Assembly (NCBI GenBank): GCA_013911415.1
Contig: JACETI010000002.1
Location: 1-64,000, forward strand
Source: Legionella sp.
Lineage (GTDB): Bacteria; Pseudomonadota; Gammaproteobacteria; Legionellales; Legionellaceae
DNA length: 64,000 nt
Reading direction: 5' to 3'
Below, piece by piece: positions 1 through 8,859 of this stretch (position 1 is its first letter; every line of letters begins with the position of its first letter). The notes beneath the pieces were generated by a model. It ran no database searches, had not been told where the DNA came from, and saw only the letters and a list, made by a program, of their open reading frames with translations. Made by a program: the position numbers and the translations under genes.

Positions 1-8
1 AAGTTAAA

Positions 9-479
9 ATGAAAAGTTTTTTTGAAGCTTATACACAAAATCAACCTATTCAACGTCAAAACGATCAAGATCTATTAGAAGGATTATCTAATGATTCTCA
101 GCCAGGGAATACTTTTAGTTTAGATGATGCTAAAGCGGCTTTATCAAACCCCAATATTCGCAAAATACATAACTTCGTTAGAAAAGGAGTTCGTTACGAA
201 GAGTTGTGTCTCCTTTTTAATCAAAACCGGCCTGGCAGATTCAGTGCTGAAAATTCAAACTTTAACGATATACTTAAACAATATGGAGTTTCTTTTCAGA
301 AATTAAAAGAGACTCCAATTGATGAGTGGCACGTGCTTGGAGTAAAACGCTATCTACAGCCGATACGTGAACTTATGACACCTTTAGTTACCAATTACAC
401 TGTATACTCTAATCCTGATGTAGATAACGTTATAACTTACACGGGACCAATTAACGCTGTTCTGTCAAAAATTGTTTAA
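9..479 (+). CDS. Orphan protein, possibly cut by the window edge
   Basis: This 156-residue reading frame starts with ATG eight bases from the window edge. The frame stays open to base 1, so the true start may lie outside. I do not recognise a family. The sequence is hydrophilic, without signal peptide or membrane segment, and a central part around residues 48-100 looks helical. The end around residues 118-150 is richer in beta-branched residues. It is followed by about 320 non-coding bases and a convergent orphan gene. Low-GC codon use matches the neighbours. It may be an intact small protein or the C-terminal part of a larger one. Confidence 0.5.
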   Translation: MKSFFEAYTQNQPIQRQNDQDLLEGLSNDSQPGNTFSLDDAKAALSNPNIRKIHNFVRKGVRYEELCLLFNQNRPGRFSAENSNFNDILKQYGVSFQKLKETPIDEWHVLGVKRYLQPIRELMTPLVTNYTVYSNPDVDNVITYTGPINAVLSKIV

Positions 480-797
480 ACATGAAGGGTTCTTTACAGG
501 AAGGTACGAAATTTCACAGGGCATCCTTAAACCCTTTGCTAGTCTAGGCCGAAGCTACTCATGTCTAATGTATCGCTCAGAATTATTACGACCTGTTATT
601 GATTAAGTTGAGAACTTGAAACAATGTCATTATTGTGTGTGTACTCGTATGGTACAAGGATGACTAAATAGAGAGCGAAGTTATACCATGGCCCATTACT
701 CAACGCTTGTTTAATAAGCTAATGCCTCATGCGTTTTCTCTTACTTTACTTAAATTTGACAGGGTTAAGAAAGGCTTAAAATAAGGGAAAATATCAC
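480..797. other. Intergenic region, no gene recognised
   Basis: This gap between two convergent orphan genes has no long reading frame. It is somewhat richer in GC than the coding DNA around it and contains short inverted repeats, for example around 515-535, but no clear terminator with a T-run. It could hold a degraded mobile-element end or a small RNA; nothing more can be supported. Confidence 0.3.
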
Positions 798-1829
798 CTA
801 AATTTGAGGTTTTTTAGCCATCGCTGTTGCTAACACATTCTCCCATCCAGAAGGTTTCATTGGTTTTTTGAAGAGACTACCCTCTTGTAAGGAAATCTTG
901 TTTGGCGTTATAGGTCTTATATTTGTAAGATTGCTTTCTAGGGTTTTGGAGCGCACAAATCGATCATAAAAATCTTCGATCTCTGATCCTTTAGGGCCAA
1001 ACTCATGGAGGGTTTTCGTCATAGGATCATTTTCTCTTGTGAATTCTTTTGGAGAGAAGGCGACGTTTCTTGGATCCGTTAGGGTAGCTTGGCTAAAAGC
1101 AGGCGTGACGACGATGGTTGCATTAGAGTGATGCATCTTTTTTTCAACCTTGTCTGTCTCGTCACTTAATTGCAGTGGAGGTCGTTTCTGAAGGTTTAAG
1201 GATGTGACGTAATTAGCAAATACGGTTTTAAGGTTTATCTTATATTTGCTAAGAAAATTTCTAAAAGGATCATTGTCAATGGCGTATTCTGTAAATAATG
1301 CTTTAGGATTACTTAGTGAGGGATTGCTTTTAATTATTGAAAGCTTCGAATCAAAAACAGCCTCAAAAGCCTTTATAATTGTTGCTCGTTCGGTTCCATA
1401 TACCTTTTCTAAATCAGGTATTCCATTCAATGGCTTAAGGTTTGAATGTTTAATTTTCTCATTACAAAGGTAAGTATTTAACGCATCCTTGAAAGAGGGG
1501 ATATTTAATATTTTACCCTTATAATTATTATCTATAGGGATACCTAAATTATTGACCTGCTCATTAAATAAGGTTTGAATATTCTCTGTTTTGGAAAAAT
1601 AAGGGCGCAGTTCTTCTAAGGGTAAATTGTTTTTTTCTTGGAAATTCTCAATCATTTTTTTTAGAGTAATCCCCCCGTTTTTTGGAGGTATGTCCTCTTT
1701 CTTTGCGCAGAAATTCATATAATTTCTAACAAGACTTGCGCTGAGCTTAAGCTGGTTACATACGTCCCTCACTATGCCTTTTTTTGATAAGTATGCGACA
1801 TGTTCTTTAAGCTCTTCACCGCTCAACAT
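798..1829 (-). CDS. Orphan protein with helix-turn-helix-like N-terminus
   Basis: The 343-residue product is not recognised. The first 40 residues read like a helix-turn-helix (a Lys-Lys-Gly turn followed by a helix of the type KLSASLVRNYM), which would fit nucleic-acid binding, but this is only pattern reading. The middle is helical, and the C-terminal 110 residues are rich in Pro, Thr and Lys and look disordered. No signal peptide or membrane segment is visible. The ATG at 1829 lacks a strong ribosome binding site. Flanking gaps of 320 and 506 bases mean it is probably a single-gene transcript. It could be a regulator or a secreted effector. Confidence 0.6.
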   Translation of the reverse strand: MLSGEELKEHVAYLSKKGIVRDVCNQLKLSASLVRNYMNFCAKKEDIPPKNGGITLKKMIENFQEKNNLPLEELRPYFSKTENIQTLFNEQVNNLGIPIDNNYKGKILNIPSFKDALNTYLCNEKIKHSNLKPLNGIPDLEKVYGTERATIIKAFEAVFDSKLSIIKSNPSLSNPKALFTEYAIDNDPFRNFLSKYKINLKTVFANYVTSLNLQKRPPLQLSDETDKVEKKMHHSNATIVVTPAFSQATLTDPRNVAFSPKEFTRENDPMTKTLHEFGPKGSEIEDFYDRFVRSKTLESNLTNIRPITPNKISLQEGSLFKKPMKPSGWENVLATAMAKKPQI

Positions 1830-2335
1830 ATTTGTTGATTTTTTGTTAACCGAGGTAGCTTAGTACACCAAAAACAGAGGGCATTTATCAAAAGCTGGTA
1901 TTAGATTTGGTTACTGATATCATCATTTGGGAAGTTATAGAGTAGGGTATTTAGGTTAATTGACTTGTCTCAACAACGTAACTTATGGGCAGGACAACGG
2001 CGAATAAACGCATTCAAGCTTATAGATGAGTTAGTTGTTTTAGGTGCCTTTTTTCAGATCTCGAGAAAATTTTCATGAATCCCTAAGGCAAGCAAAAGTC
2101 GGCTAGCAGAATCCTATTCATAAGCAAAAAGATATTCTTGATGACTTATTTTGAATTTATAAACAAATACCCTCGATAGGTCGCCTTTCTTCTTCTTGCC
2201 GATATTAGGATTTTTAATAATTGACAATATTGCTTGATTAACAACTTTTTTTTAATAAGAGCAAATTAGTTTATTTTTTTGGAGCGATTTGCATTAAAAT
2301 ATTTTTATAATGGGCACTTTGTTAAGAGATGATCT
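1830..2335. other. Intergenic region upstream of the repair operon
   Basis: This is a divergent gap of about 500 bases. No intact gene is visible; a short open stretch near 2005-2090 does not resemble a known protein. A TATAAT at 2306-2311 lies 25 bases before the radical SAM start and is a reasonable -10 element, but no convincing -35 element sits 16-18 bases upstream of it. Confidence 0.35.
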
Positions 2336-3556
2336 ATGGATATCAGTAAAAAATTGTATATTTTAGCTGATGCCGCAAAATATGATGCTTCTTGCTCAAG
2401 TAGTGGTTCAAAAAAAACGCGTCCGGGAAAAGGCCTAGGTAGTACAGAGGGCGTAGGTATTTGTCATAGTTATACACCCGATGGACGATGCATTTCATTG
2501 CTAAAAATTTTATTTACGAATTATTGTATTTTTGATTGTAAATACTGCATTAATCGAGTTTCAAGTGATGTTACGCGCGCCACTTTTTCGGTAAAAGAAA
2601 TCGTTGATTTAACCCTGGATTTTTATCGTCGAAATTATATTGAAGGGTTATTTTTAAGTTCTGGCATTATTCGCGACGCAGATTACACGATGGACCAACT
2701 GATTTCTGTAGCCAAGTCATTGCGCGAAGAACATCACTTTCGTGGATACATACATTTAAAAACAATTCCCAATGCATCGGAAGAATTAATTGTGCAAGCA
2801 GGGTTTTATGCCGATCGTTTGAGCGTTAATATCGAACTGCCCACTGCTGATGATCTAAAGCAGCTAGCGCCCGAAAAGACACGTGACAACCTTGAGAAGA
2901 ATATGTTCGATATTGAAGTTAAACGTCGAGAGATCACAGAAGATAAAAAAAAGGGATTATCGGCCCCTATCTTCACACCTGCAGGCCAAAGTACACAAAT
3001 GATTATCGGTGCTACCCCAAGTTCTGATAAACGTATTTTAGATACATCTGAAAACCTATATAAGAAATTTAGATTACGTCGCGTCTATTATTCGGCCTAT
3101 AGCCCAATTCCCCACGCAGATGTAAAATTACCCAGTATTATTCCACCCTTAGTGCGAGAACATCGCTTATATCAGGCAGATTGGTTATTACGCTTTTATG
3201 ACTATAAAGTTGAAGAAATTGCGCCTGCATCTAACCCTAACTTAGATTTAAATGTTGATCCTAAAACCAGTTGGGCATTGAGAAATCCGGAGTTTTTCCC
3301 TATTGATGTTAACCGGGCGTCACGATATGAGTTATTAAGAATTCCAGGTATTGGTGTACGTACAGTTGATAGAATTTTAAGTATTCGTCGTTTTAATAAA
3401 ATTAAATATTCTGATCTACAACGCTTAAGAGTATCCATGAAAAGGGCTCGTTACTTTATTGTTACCGTTGATTATTTACCACCGAAAAATATAAAGGCGA
3501 TAAATCTATTAGAAAATACTCAGAGCCAACAATTAACCTTTGATTTTCTAACTTAA
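2336..3556 (+). CDS. Radical SAM DNA modification/repair protein, UDG-linked
   Basis: This 406-residue protein belongs to the radical SAM family that travels with a UDG-like partner (TIGR03916 type, 'putative DNA modification/repair radical SAM protein'). The cluster-binding motif CX3CX2C is seen at Cys64, Cys68 and Cys71 (CIFDCKYC). The conserved N-terminal stretch YILADAAKYDASC is also present. A helix-hairpin-helix DNA-binding module near residues 325-375 (VNRASRYELLRIPGIG) suggests it acts on DNA. The reaction is unknown in this family. The next gene starts 17 bases downstream in the same direction and encodes the expected UdgX partner, so the two form an operon. A TATAAT at 2306 probably belongs to its promoter. 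Confidence 0.9.
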   Translation: MDISKKLYILADAAKYDASCSSSGSKKTRPGKGLGSTEGVGICHSYTPDGRCISLLKILFTNYCIFDCKYCINRVSSDVTRATFSVKEIVDLTLDFYRRNYIEGLFLSSGIIRDADYTMDQLISVAKSLREEHHFRGYIHLKTIPNASEELIVQAGFYADRLSVNIELPTADDLKQLAPEKTRDNLEKNMFDIEVKRREITEDKKKGLSAPIFTPAGQSTQMIIGATPSSDKRILDTSENLYKKFRLRRVYYSAYSPIPHADVKLPSIIPPLVREHRLYQADWLLRFYDYKVEEIAPASNPNLDLNVDPKTSWALRNPEFFPIDVNRASRYELLRIPGIGVRTVDRILSIRRFNKIKYSDLQRLRVSMKRARYFIVTVDYLPPKNIKAINLLENTQSQQLTFDFLT

Positions 3557-3573
3557 AAATCGGGTAAAGATTG

Positions 3574-4980
3574 ATGATTTCTGTAAACGTGAAAGATTTT
3601 CCAAATTGGCGGCAACAGGCACGTACGTTACTAACACAAGACATAGAACCCACGCTAATTATTTGGAATGACATAAATTCAGACCAACATAACTTTTTCG
3701 ATAACTTAAGTTCTTTAAAACTCAATAGTGAATCGAAACAGCAATTTTTAATTCCACAGGAATTTTTAGCTCTGGCAGAAACCATTGCTTACCATCGTGG
3801 AGACGATAAATGGAACAAGTTATATCAGGCACTTTGGCGTTTAACGCATGGAGAGCGTCATTTATTAGCTATAAGCAGTGATCCACTGATGTATGATTTA
3901 CTCATCATGCAAAAAGCGGTTCATCGCGATGCTCATAAAATGAAAGCATTTATTCGCTTTTGTAAGTTTCAAGAAACCGATGGCGGTGAATATTATTTAG
4001 CATGGTATAAACCAGAGCATTTGGTTTTAAGAATGATTGCTCCATTTTTTATGCGTCGTTTTTCCGTGATGCGCTGGACGATCATCACACCTGATGAAAC
4101 GGTACATTGGGATGGAGAAAAACTTATTTATAGTGAAGGTAGATATCTGAGCGAAAACCCTACCGATGAATTAGAGCATTTATGGCAAACGTATTATAAA
4201 GCTATTTTTAATCCGGCACGCATTAAAATTAAAGCAATGAAAAAGGAAATGCCAATGCGATATTGGCATAATTTACCAGAAACAAAAATGATCTCATCGC
4301 TACTAATGGATGCACCGCAGCGTGTCGCTGAAATGATGCGACATCAAGAAGGTTTTAATAATTCTGCAGAGAAGTTCCTGCCTGCAAGGATTGATTCGTT
4401 TGAAAATCTTAAAAATTTTGCTAAAAATTGTCAGGGCTGCCCTTTACATGTCTCGGCAACGCAGACTGTTTTTGGTATGGGTAATTCGAATGCACGGCTA
4501 ATGTTGGTTGGGGAACAACCAGGCAATGAAGAAGACTTGCAGGGTTTGCCTTTTATAGGACCCGCTGGACAAGTGCTGCGTGAAGTATTCCATGAATTGA
4601 GTATTAACATAGAAGAAATTTATTTAACAAATGCGGTTAAACATTTTAAATTTTATAAGCATTTAACACATCGAACACATCGTTCTCCAAATATAAGAGA
4701 AATTAATGCTTGTAAGCCATGGGTTGCTTCTGAAATTGAACTGGTTAAACCAAGCGTTATTCTTTGTTTAGGATTAACTGCAGCCAAGGCTTTGATTAAT
4801 CCATCGTTCCGTATTAAACACGAACGAGGTAATTTTAAAAAACATCTAAATTATATCATTGGTGCCACCTTCCACCCTTCTGCAATTTTAAGAGCAAATA
4901 ATGAAGTGCGAGAAATGATGCTGAAATCTTTTAAAAAGGATCTGCAAAAAGCACATTATCTAGCTAATAGCGATTATTGA
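3574..4980 (+). CDS. UdgX-family uracil-DNA glycosylase fused to TIGR03915-type domain
   Basis: The 468-residue protein has two parts. Residues 1 to about 235 match the 'probable DNA metabolism protein' domain (TIGR03915 type); residues 265-468 are a family-4-like UDG. Visible UDG features, numbered from ATG 3574, are the GEQPG water-activating loop at 313-317, the UdgX insert with RTHRSP at 367-372, where His369 aligns with the His that bonds covalently to abasic DNA in mycobacterial UdgX, and the HPSAI loop near 434. Cysteines at 286, 289, 380 and 398 could hold the Fe-S cluster. The upstream TTG at 3571 is less likely as start. It forms an operon with the radical SAM gene. Expected role: uracil recognition and tight DNA binding in repair. 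Confidence 0.88.
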   Translation: MISVNVKDFPNWRQQARTLLTQDIEPTLIIWNDINSDQHNFFDNLSSLKLNSESKQQFLIPQEFLALAETIAYHRGDDKWNKLYQALWRLTHGERHLLAISSDPLMYDLLIMQKAVHRDAHKMKAFIRFCKFQETDGGEYYLAWYKPEHLVLRMIAPFFMRRFSVMRWTIITPDETVHWDGEKLIYSEGRYLSENPTDELEHLWQTYYKAIFNPARIKIKAMKKEMPMRYWHNLPETKMISSLLMDAPQRVAEMMRHQEGFNNSAEKFLPARIDSFENLKNFAKNCQGCPLHVSATQTVFGMGNSNARLMLVGEQPGNEEDLQGLPFIGPAGQVLREVFHELSINIEEIYLTNAVKHFKFYKHLTHRTHRSPNIREINACKPWVASEIELVKPSVILCLGLTAAKALINPSFRIKHERGNFKKHLNYIIGATFHPSAILRANNEVREMMLKSFKKDLQKAHYLANSDY

Positions 4981-5245
4981 TAGACAAAAATAGCGGTGAA
5001 AATGACCATCGTATTGAAAGCGTTTTTTTCCGAGCTTGAATAATTTTAAATATAAAAATAAATGGTGGATCATCGATCCTCACAAAACAGGATCTTTGTT
5101 AAACATATATGGGAAAAGCTATTGAAACTTGCTTATGAAAACAGGTAAACGATTTCTAAAAGATAACATTTGCGAAATCTAAATAATCCATGAAGGTTAC
5201 AAGCGATTTGTAACCTTTTATAGGTTCGAAGGTATTCGAATGAAA
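4981..5245. other. Intergenic region with one hairpin
   Basis: The gap lies between convergent genes. The only structure recognised is the hairpin listed at 5193-5219; no further gene is seen. Confidence 0.4.
5193..5219 (+). terminator. Hairpin, likely terminator
   Basis: AAGGTTACAA and TTGTAACCTT form a perfect 10-bp stem with a 5-base loop, followed by a short TTTTA. It is placed downstream of the UdgX gene and before the convergent Gln-rich gene. The T-run is weak, so function as a terminator is inferred. Confidence 0.5.
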
Positions 5246-5536
5246 TCAAGGGACGTTATGATTATTTGGTTGTCCATCTGGATAATTATTCTGTTGTGCG
5301 TTATTACCCGCAAAAAAGTTGTGCATATTAATAGGAGCAACAGGTTGTTGTTGAAGAACCTGTATCAGTTGTTGGACCAGGGCTATTTGCTGTTGAATGT
5401 GCGCTGGTAATTGGATAGGTAGATTTTGTAATATTTGTTGCGCAGGGTTTACATCAACCATTTCAACTTCATAGGCTTGATCTTGATCTTGATCTTGATC
5501 TTGATTTTGCTCTTGATTTTGATTTTGATTATTCAT
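5246..5536 (-). CDS. Small Gln/Asn/Asp-rich low-complexity protein
   Basis: This 96-residue product begins with Asn-Gln and Asp-Gln repeats (residues 2-20), has a helical Gln-rich centre (residues 33-66) and ends in an Asn/Gln-rich tail. The Asp-Gln run is encoded by five perfect copies of the hexamer CTTGAT (plus-strand 5476-5505). No fold or family is recognised, and no strong ribosome binding site is seen before ATG 5536. Composition resembles prion-like or spacer segments. It may be a real small protein or a spurious frame in a repeat, so confidence is moderate. Confidence 0.45.
   Translation of the reverse strand: MNNQNQNQEQNQDQDQDQDQAYEVEMVDVNPAQQILQNLPIQLPAHIQQQIALVQQLIQVLQQQPVAPINMHNFFAGNNAQQNNYPDGQPNNHNVP
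5476..5505. repeat. Hexamer tandem repeat (CTTGAT x5)
   Basis: Five perfect CTTGAT units lie head to tail and are followed by degenerate copies to about 5530. Because the unit is six bases, copy-number changes would lengthen or shorten the Asp-Gln run without a frameshift. Confidence 0.85.
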
Positions 5537-5724
5537 AGGTGTATTTCAAAGATATATTCGATTGCAATTAATTGTATCGAAAATTAACAAATTAATCAAA
5601 TTTAGCCTTGAAATTCTTGTCAATAATAGATTCTTAGGTATCTCGAAGCCATATAATTAAAACTATTTTTAGCAATATCGATACCCAATGTTTTAATATT
5701 CATTCATGCATAAATAAGCCAGAA

Positions 5725-6506
5725 ATGAGTGAGAATAATTCACCTGATTTCTTATTTTCAGAGAAGCTTGTTACTAAAGTTAACCTCAAAACATATCTCC
5801 CAACTCGTACTGATATTAATTGGGAAGAATGGCTAAAAAAGATTTTTGCTCCTTACGCAGATATCAGATTATTTATGAAGGAATTTGCATGGAATGATCT
5901 AGTTAACTTCGTTGTTGTCCTTGAGCATAACAAATCTCTTCCTAGATACTATGCTTCCCAGTCTATCGCTTTAATATGGACACTGGTAGTCTCATTCTGT
6001 CTCATCCTCAGATTCATTTCTCGGTGCGAGGCCCTAACCGAAATGGGTCGCAAAGTGTGTATCTTAGCACTGAATGTTCTGTTCTCGAATTTCGGATAAC
6101 AGATATTGATTGCCTCGAAAAAGATTTTGATAAGCTGTGGCAAGCATTATCCGTAGATCTAACTCAGATGATAACTAGAATCTTTGAAAAGGGGATCGAT
6201 TACAATCCTAATAAAACACGATGTGTTTCATGGAAAAATGATAAATTAGATTTAGTGAAACAAATGCAATCCTTAGCAAAGGGGGACTGTATTGACTACA
6301 CTCTAGATAAAAAGTATTTTCAAGAAACTAATTTAGATGAACTTGCTTCTATAGAAGAACCAATTACCTTAGCGAAGCCTGCACATTCAGATGAACTTAT
6401 TTCTGTAGATAAATCTGTCCCCAATTTATATGGGCTTTTTGCGTCATCTTCATTAGTTGAGAGTAAAGCCTCTGAGAAAAGTTGTTCTGGCTGTAATTTA
6501 ATTTGA
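5725..6506 (+). pseudogene. Frameshifted orphan gene ending in a CAAX-like box
   Basis: Two overlapping frames appear to be one broken gene of about 260 codons. Frame one runs from ATG 5725 and reads naturally to about residue 80 (near 5968). It then turns into an unnatural hydrophobic tail and stops at 6099. The second frame, from about 5976 to 6506, takes over with protein-like sequence (QIHFSVRGPNRNGS). A one-base indel near 5965-5976 explains both. The C-terminus reads SCSGCNLI: Cys-Asn-Leu-Ile is a CAAX-type prenylation box with a further Cys three residues upstream. No family is recognised. The alternatives are an assembly error, a programmed frameshift, or two independent genes. Confidence 0.6.
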
Positions 6507-7306
6507 AAAATGTCCCTCTACACTAGCTAATGAGGTGATTCGAATTTAAGGAGCCGGACATCAGGTAGGTAACAAACTCCCCATTACAGAGATCTTGTTA
6601 ACCTACTGTCTATCCCCGGCTACCAAACTAAATGCTACTGCTGGGTTGAAGTCAACCAGCCTTATGAGGGCTTGTGTCTGGGAAACTAGCCCGCACTGTT
6701 CTTAGAGGGCTACTTCTCAGCTATCGGGAGTGGCTACTCGACAATAACTGGAAGTTGAAAACAGGCATCGTACAAAAGATGTATGTCTGCATTTAAAAAA
6801 AAATATACGCCGAAGGCGGACTTTCTGAAGAAGCAACTACTCAGAGTGCTTTGGAAAATTGATAGGGCCTAATAGCCCCAACCCTTGTGTATTTTACCCT
6901 CAATGATTGAGAATAATCAGATCGCATCTTTTTACGCCTTCTTTTGTGTTTCATCGGACATTGCATAAAGCCTGCTTCAATTCGGTATGTTTTTCACCAT
7001 ATTTTATTATTTATGTGATTGTTATAAAGTTTTTTAAATATGTTAATAACGATTTTTTTCTTATCTATATCTACCGCCGCATTTAATGCAATTTAAGATG
7101 CTGAATGATGGATTATTAATTAATTTATTCAATGATTTTTTTATCAAATTTTTAAAAATATTTTTTATTAATAATCTTGCACTTAATAATAGTATCAGCA
7201 AAGATTTTTCTAAATTATGTTATATATTTATATATATTATTAAATAAAATTTACATGACTTTGAGAGATTATTTTTATCAATCATGCCTGAATTTTGGAG
7301 AAAAAA
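6507..7306. other. Long non-coding region: structured stretch, then AT-rich leader
   Basis: No reading frame of note is present. The first half (6545-6845) is GC-richer and full of hairpins and is listed separately. From about 6900 to 7300 the DNA becomes extremely AT-rich, with many A/T tracts, and leads to the GHKL-type gene at 7307. That part probably holds its promoter, but no single -35/-10 pair stands out. Confidence 0.5.
6545..6820. ncRNA. Candidate structured RNA or mobile-element end
   Basis: Nested complementary segments are visible. AGCCGG (6552-6557) pairs with CCGGCT (6616-6621). Inside it, GTAGGTAACAA (6565-6575) pairs with TTGTTAACCTAC (6595-6606) with one bulge. Next comes a CTGGGTTG/CAACCAG stem around 6640-6660, then GGGCT/AGCCC and a GAGTGGCTACTC palindrome. 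The stretch is richer in GC than its flanks and has no coding frame. At 6795-6818 a small CGCC/GGCG hairpin next to nine A residues would read as a weak terminator on the minus strand. I do not recognise it as 6S RNA, tmRNA, RNase P or SRP RNA. It could be an orphan RNA or the non-coding end of a lost transposon (IS110-type ends are structured). The strand is unknown. Confidence 0.35.
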
Positions 7307-8686
7307 ATGAAAGGATCAAATGAACAAGCATCGAATGCAACAAAATCCTCTCAAAAGAACGTATCTGGCAAGATTGGTAATTTCACCGTATCAAATCTTT
7401 CTTTACAAACAGAGGCGGAAAACAGAAGCCAGCTCACGGCCACTGTGAAGGAAGAAGAGGGCAAAAGGACCCTAATGATCAATTGGTCAGAGAATATAGG
7501 AGAGCAAAATGCCAATCTCCAAGAGCATAGCCCTGCAGTAGAAAGCGGAAAGGTAGAAAAAAAGTCAGAAGAATTGAGCGCAGCAGAAAAATATGATCTA
7601 GAAGGGATGTTGCTTGATATTGGCAAAGAAATCGATAATTTTGCTCAGAGAGAAGGTTTAGCAACCGCTGAAAATGCTCAGATATTCGATTCAGAAAAGA
7701 AAATTTCACTTGAAATACTTCTTTTTCAAGAGACACTGAAAGAACTCCTTAAAAATGCCATTGATGCTGGATCAACCAGACTCCGTGTAGAACATATAAC
7801 CCACGATGAAAAAGGGCCTTGTCATAAGGTAACTATTTCTGATGAAGGGGAGGGTTTTCCTAGCACGTTTCATGGAAAAACGATAAATAAAGGAGAGCGC
7901 TATGAATACAAAGAATTTTATCCCGAAGGAAGTATGAGGATTAATTCAACTAAGTCTGAGGACAAAACGAAAACAGGGGGGTTTGGGCTAGGGCTATTGA
8001 CGTTAGAAAATTTCCTCTCACATAAGGAGTATGATGGCAAGCTTTTTATTGAGAATGGTGTCTCAAAAAATGGCTTAAAGGGAGGAGCCATCATCACGAT
8101 TGAATTGCCAGAAGAAATACTTCTCACGCCTGCGGAATTCGCAGTAAAATTTGACGCAGATAAACGTAGATGGCAACAGGCAGATGGGGCTCCGGTAAAA
8201 GAGAAGAAAGGAGTTAAACTCATGGGTCAGCCTTCATCTTTGCATACTTCAATTGCGAACAGTCCCATTGCAGGCAGCAGTCCTATCTCAGGCAGCCCTA
8301 TGTCAAAGAGTTCTATTTCAGGCAGTCCCATTTCAGGTGATCCTCTTGCAAACAGATCGGGCAAATCAAGTTTTTCTGCTAATCGAGCAGCACTTACAGC
8401 AGCACGTCTAAAACTAGACACAGCTAAAAATGACTTGAATTTACAGTCCGGAGTCAAAGTAACACCAGAAGAAAAAGATCCCAAGGGCTTAAAGGATGGA
8501 CCAAGAAATTCAGAAGATGTTTCTAAGCCTGAGCAATTGTCTTCGCGGTTTGCACAGAAATTAAACTTTTACAATTCTCATACTTCTAAAAACAAGGAAG
8601 AGAAGCCTAAAAATGAAGAAGAGGCTAAAATAACGCAGGAAGAAGAAGCAAAAAGCCCTTCCTCTCCAGGTCAGGGAAAGTCCTAA
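7307..8686 (+). CDS. Stand-alone GHKL-type ATPase-domain protein
   Basis: The start ATG 7307 is preceded by GGAG six bases away, which is better than the in-frame TTG 12 bases upstream. Residues of about 140-270 carry a histidine-kinase/Hsp90-like ATP-binding fold: N-box KELLKNAIDAG (about 144-154), G1 box SDEGEGFP (about 178-185) and G2 box GGFGLGL (about 221-227). There is no sensor, dimerisation His, receiver or membrane segment. A linker of Ser-Pro-Ile-Ser-Gly type repeats follows (about 312-350). The C-terminal 40 residues are rich in Glu and Lys, resembling an E-block secretion signal of Dot/Icm substrates. Substrate and role are unknown. Most likely it is an effector or a signalling ATPase. 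Confidence 0.75.
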   Translation: MKGSNEQASNATKSSQKNVSGKIGNFTVSNLSLQTEAENRSQLTATVKEEEGKRTLMINWSENIGEQNANLQEHSPAVESGKVEKKSEELSAAEKYDLEGMLLDIGKEIDNFAQREGLATAENAQIFDSEKKISLEILLFQETLKELLKNAIDAGSTRLRVEHITHDEKGPCHKVTISDEGEGFPSTFHGKTINKGERYEYKEFYPEGSMRINSTKSEDKTKTGGFGLGLLTLENFLSHKEYDGKLFIENGVSKNGLKGGAIITIELPEEILLTPAEFAVKFDADKRRWQQADGAPVKEKKGVKLMGQPSSLHTSIANSPIAGSSPISGSPMSKSSISGSPISGDPLANRSGKSSFSANRAALTAARLKLDTAKNDLNLQSGVKVTPEEKDPKGLKDGPRNSEDVSKPEQLSSRFAQKLNFYNSHTSKNKEEKPKNEEEAKITQEEEAKSPSSPGQGKS

Positions 8687-8859
8687 TGCTTTGCAATGCA
8701 ATTTTTCAACACTGTAAGAACGAAATGTTAATAGACCATAGTAAAATCCGGACATTAAAAAAAATGCCTTTGAGAAACAACCCAACAATTGAATGCTAAT
8801 TTACTGATGCGGCTTTTATTAGTATAATTAAAACATATATTATATATATAGGTCAGTTT

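Noticed and set aside
5976-6506. Second frame of the CAAX gene as an independent gene starting at ATG 5976
   Set aside because: No ribosome binding site precedes this ATG, and the upstream frame reads naturally up to exactly this point; one frameshifted gene is simpler.
6795-6818. CGCC/GGCG hairpin beside an A9 tract as a minus-strand terminator
   Set aside because: The stem is only 4 bp and no minus-strand gene lies within the preceding kilobase, so it was not listed separately.
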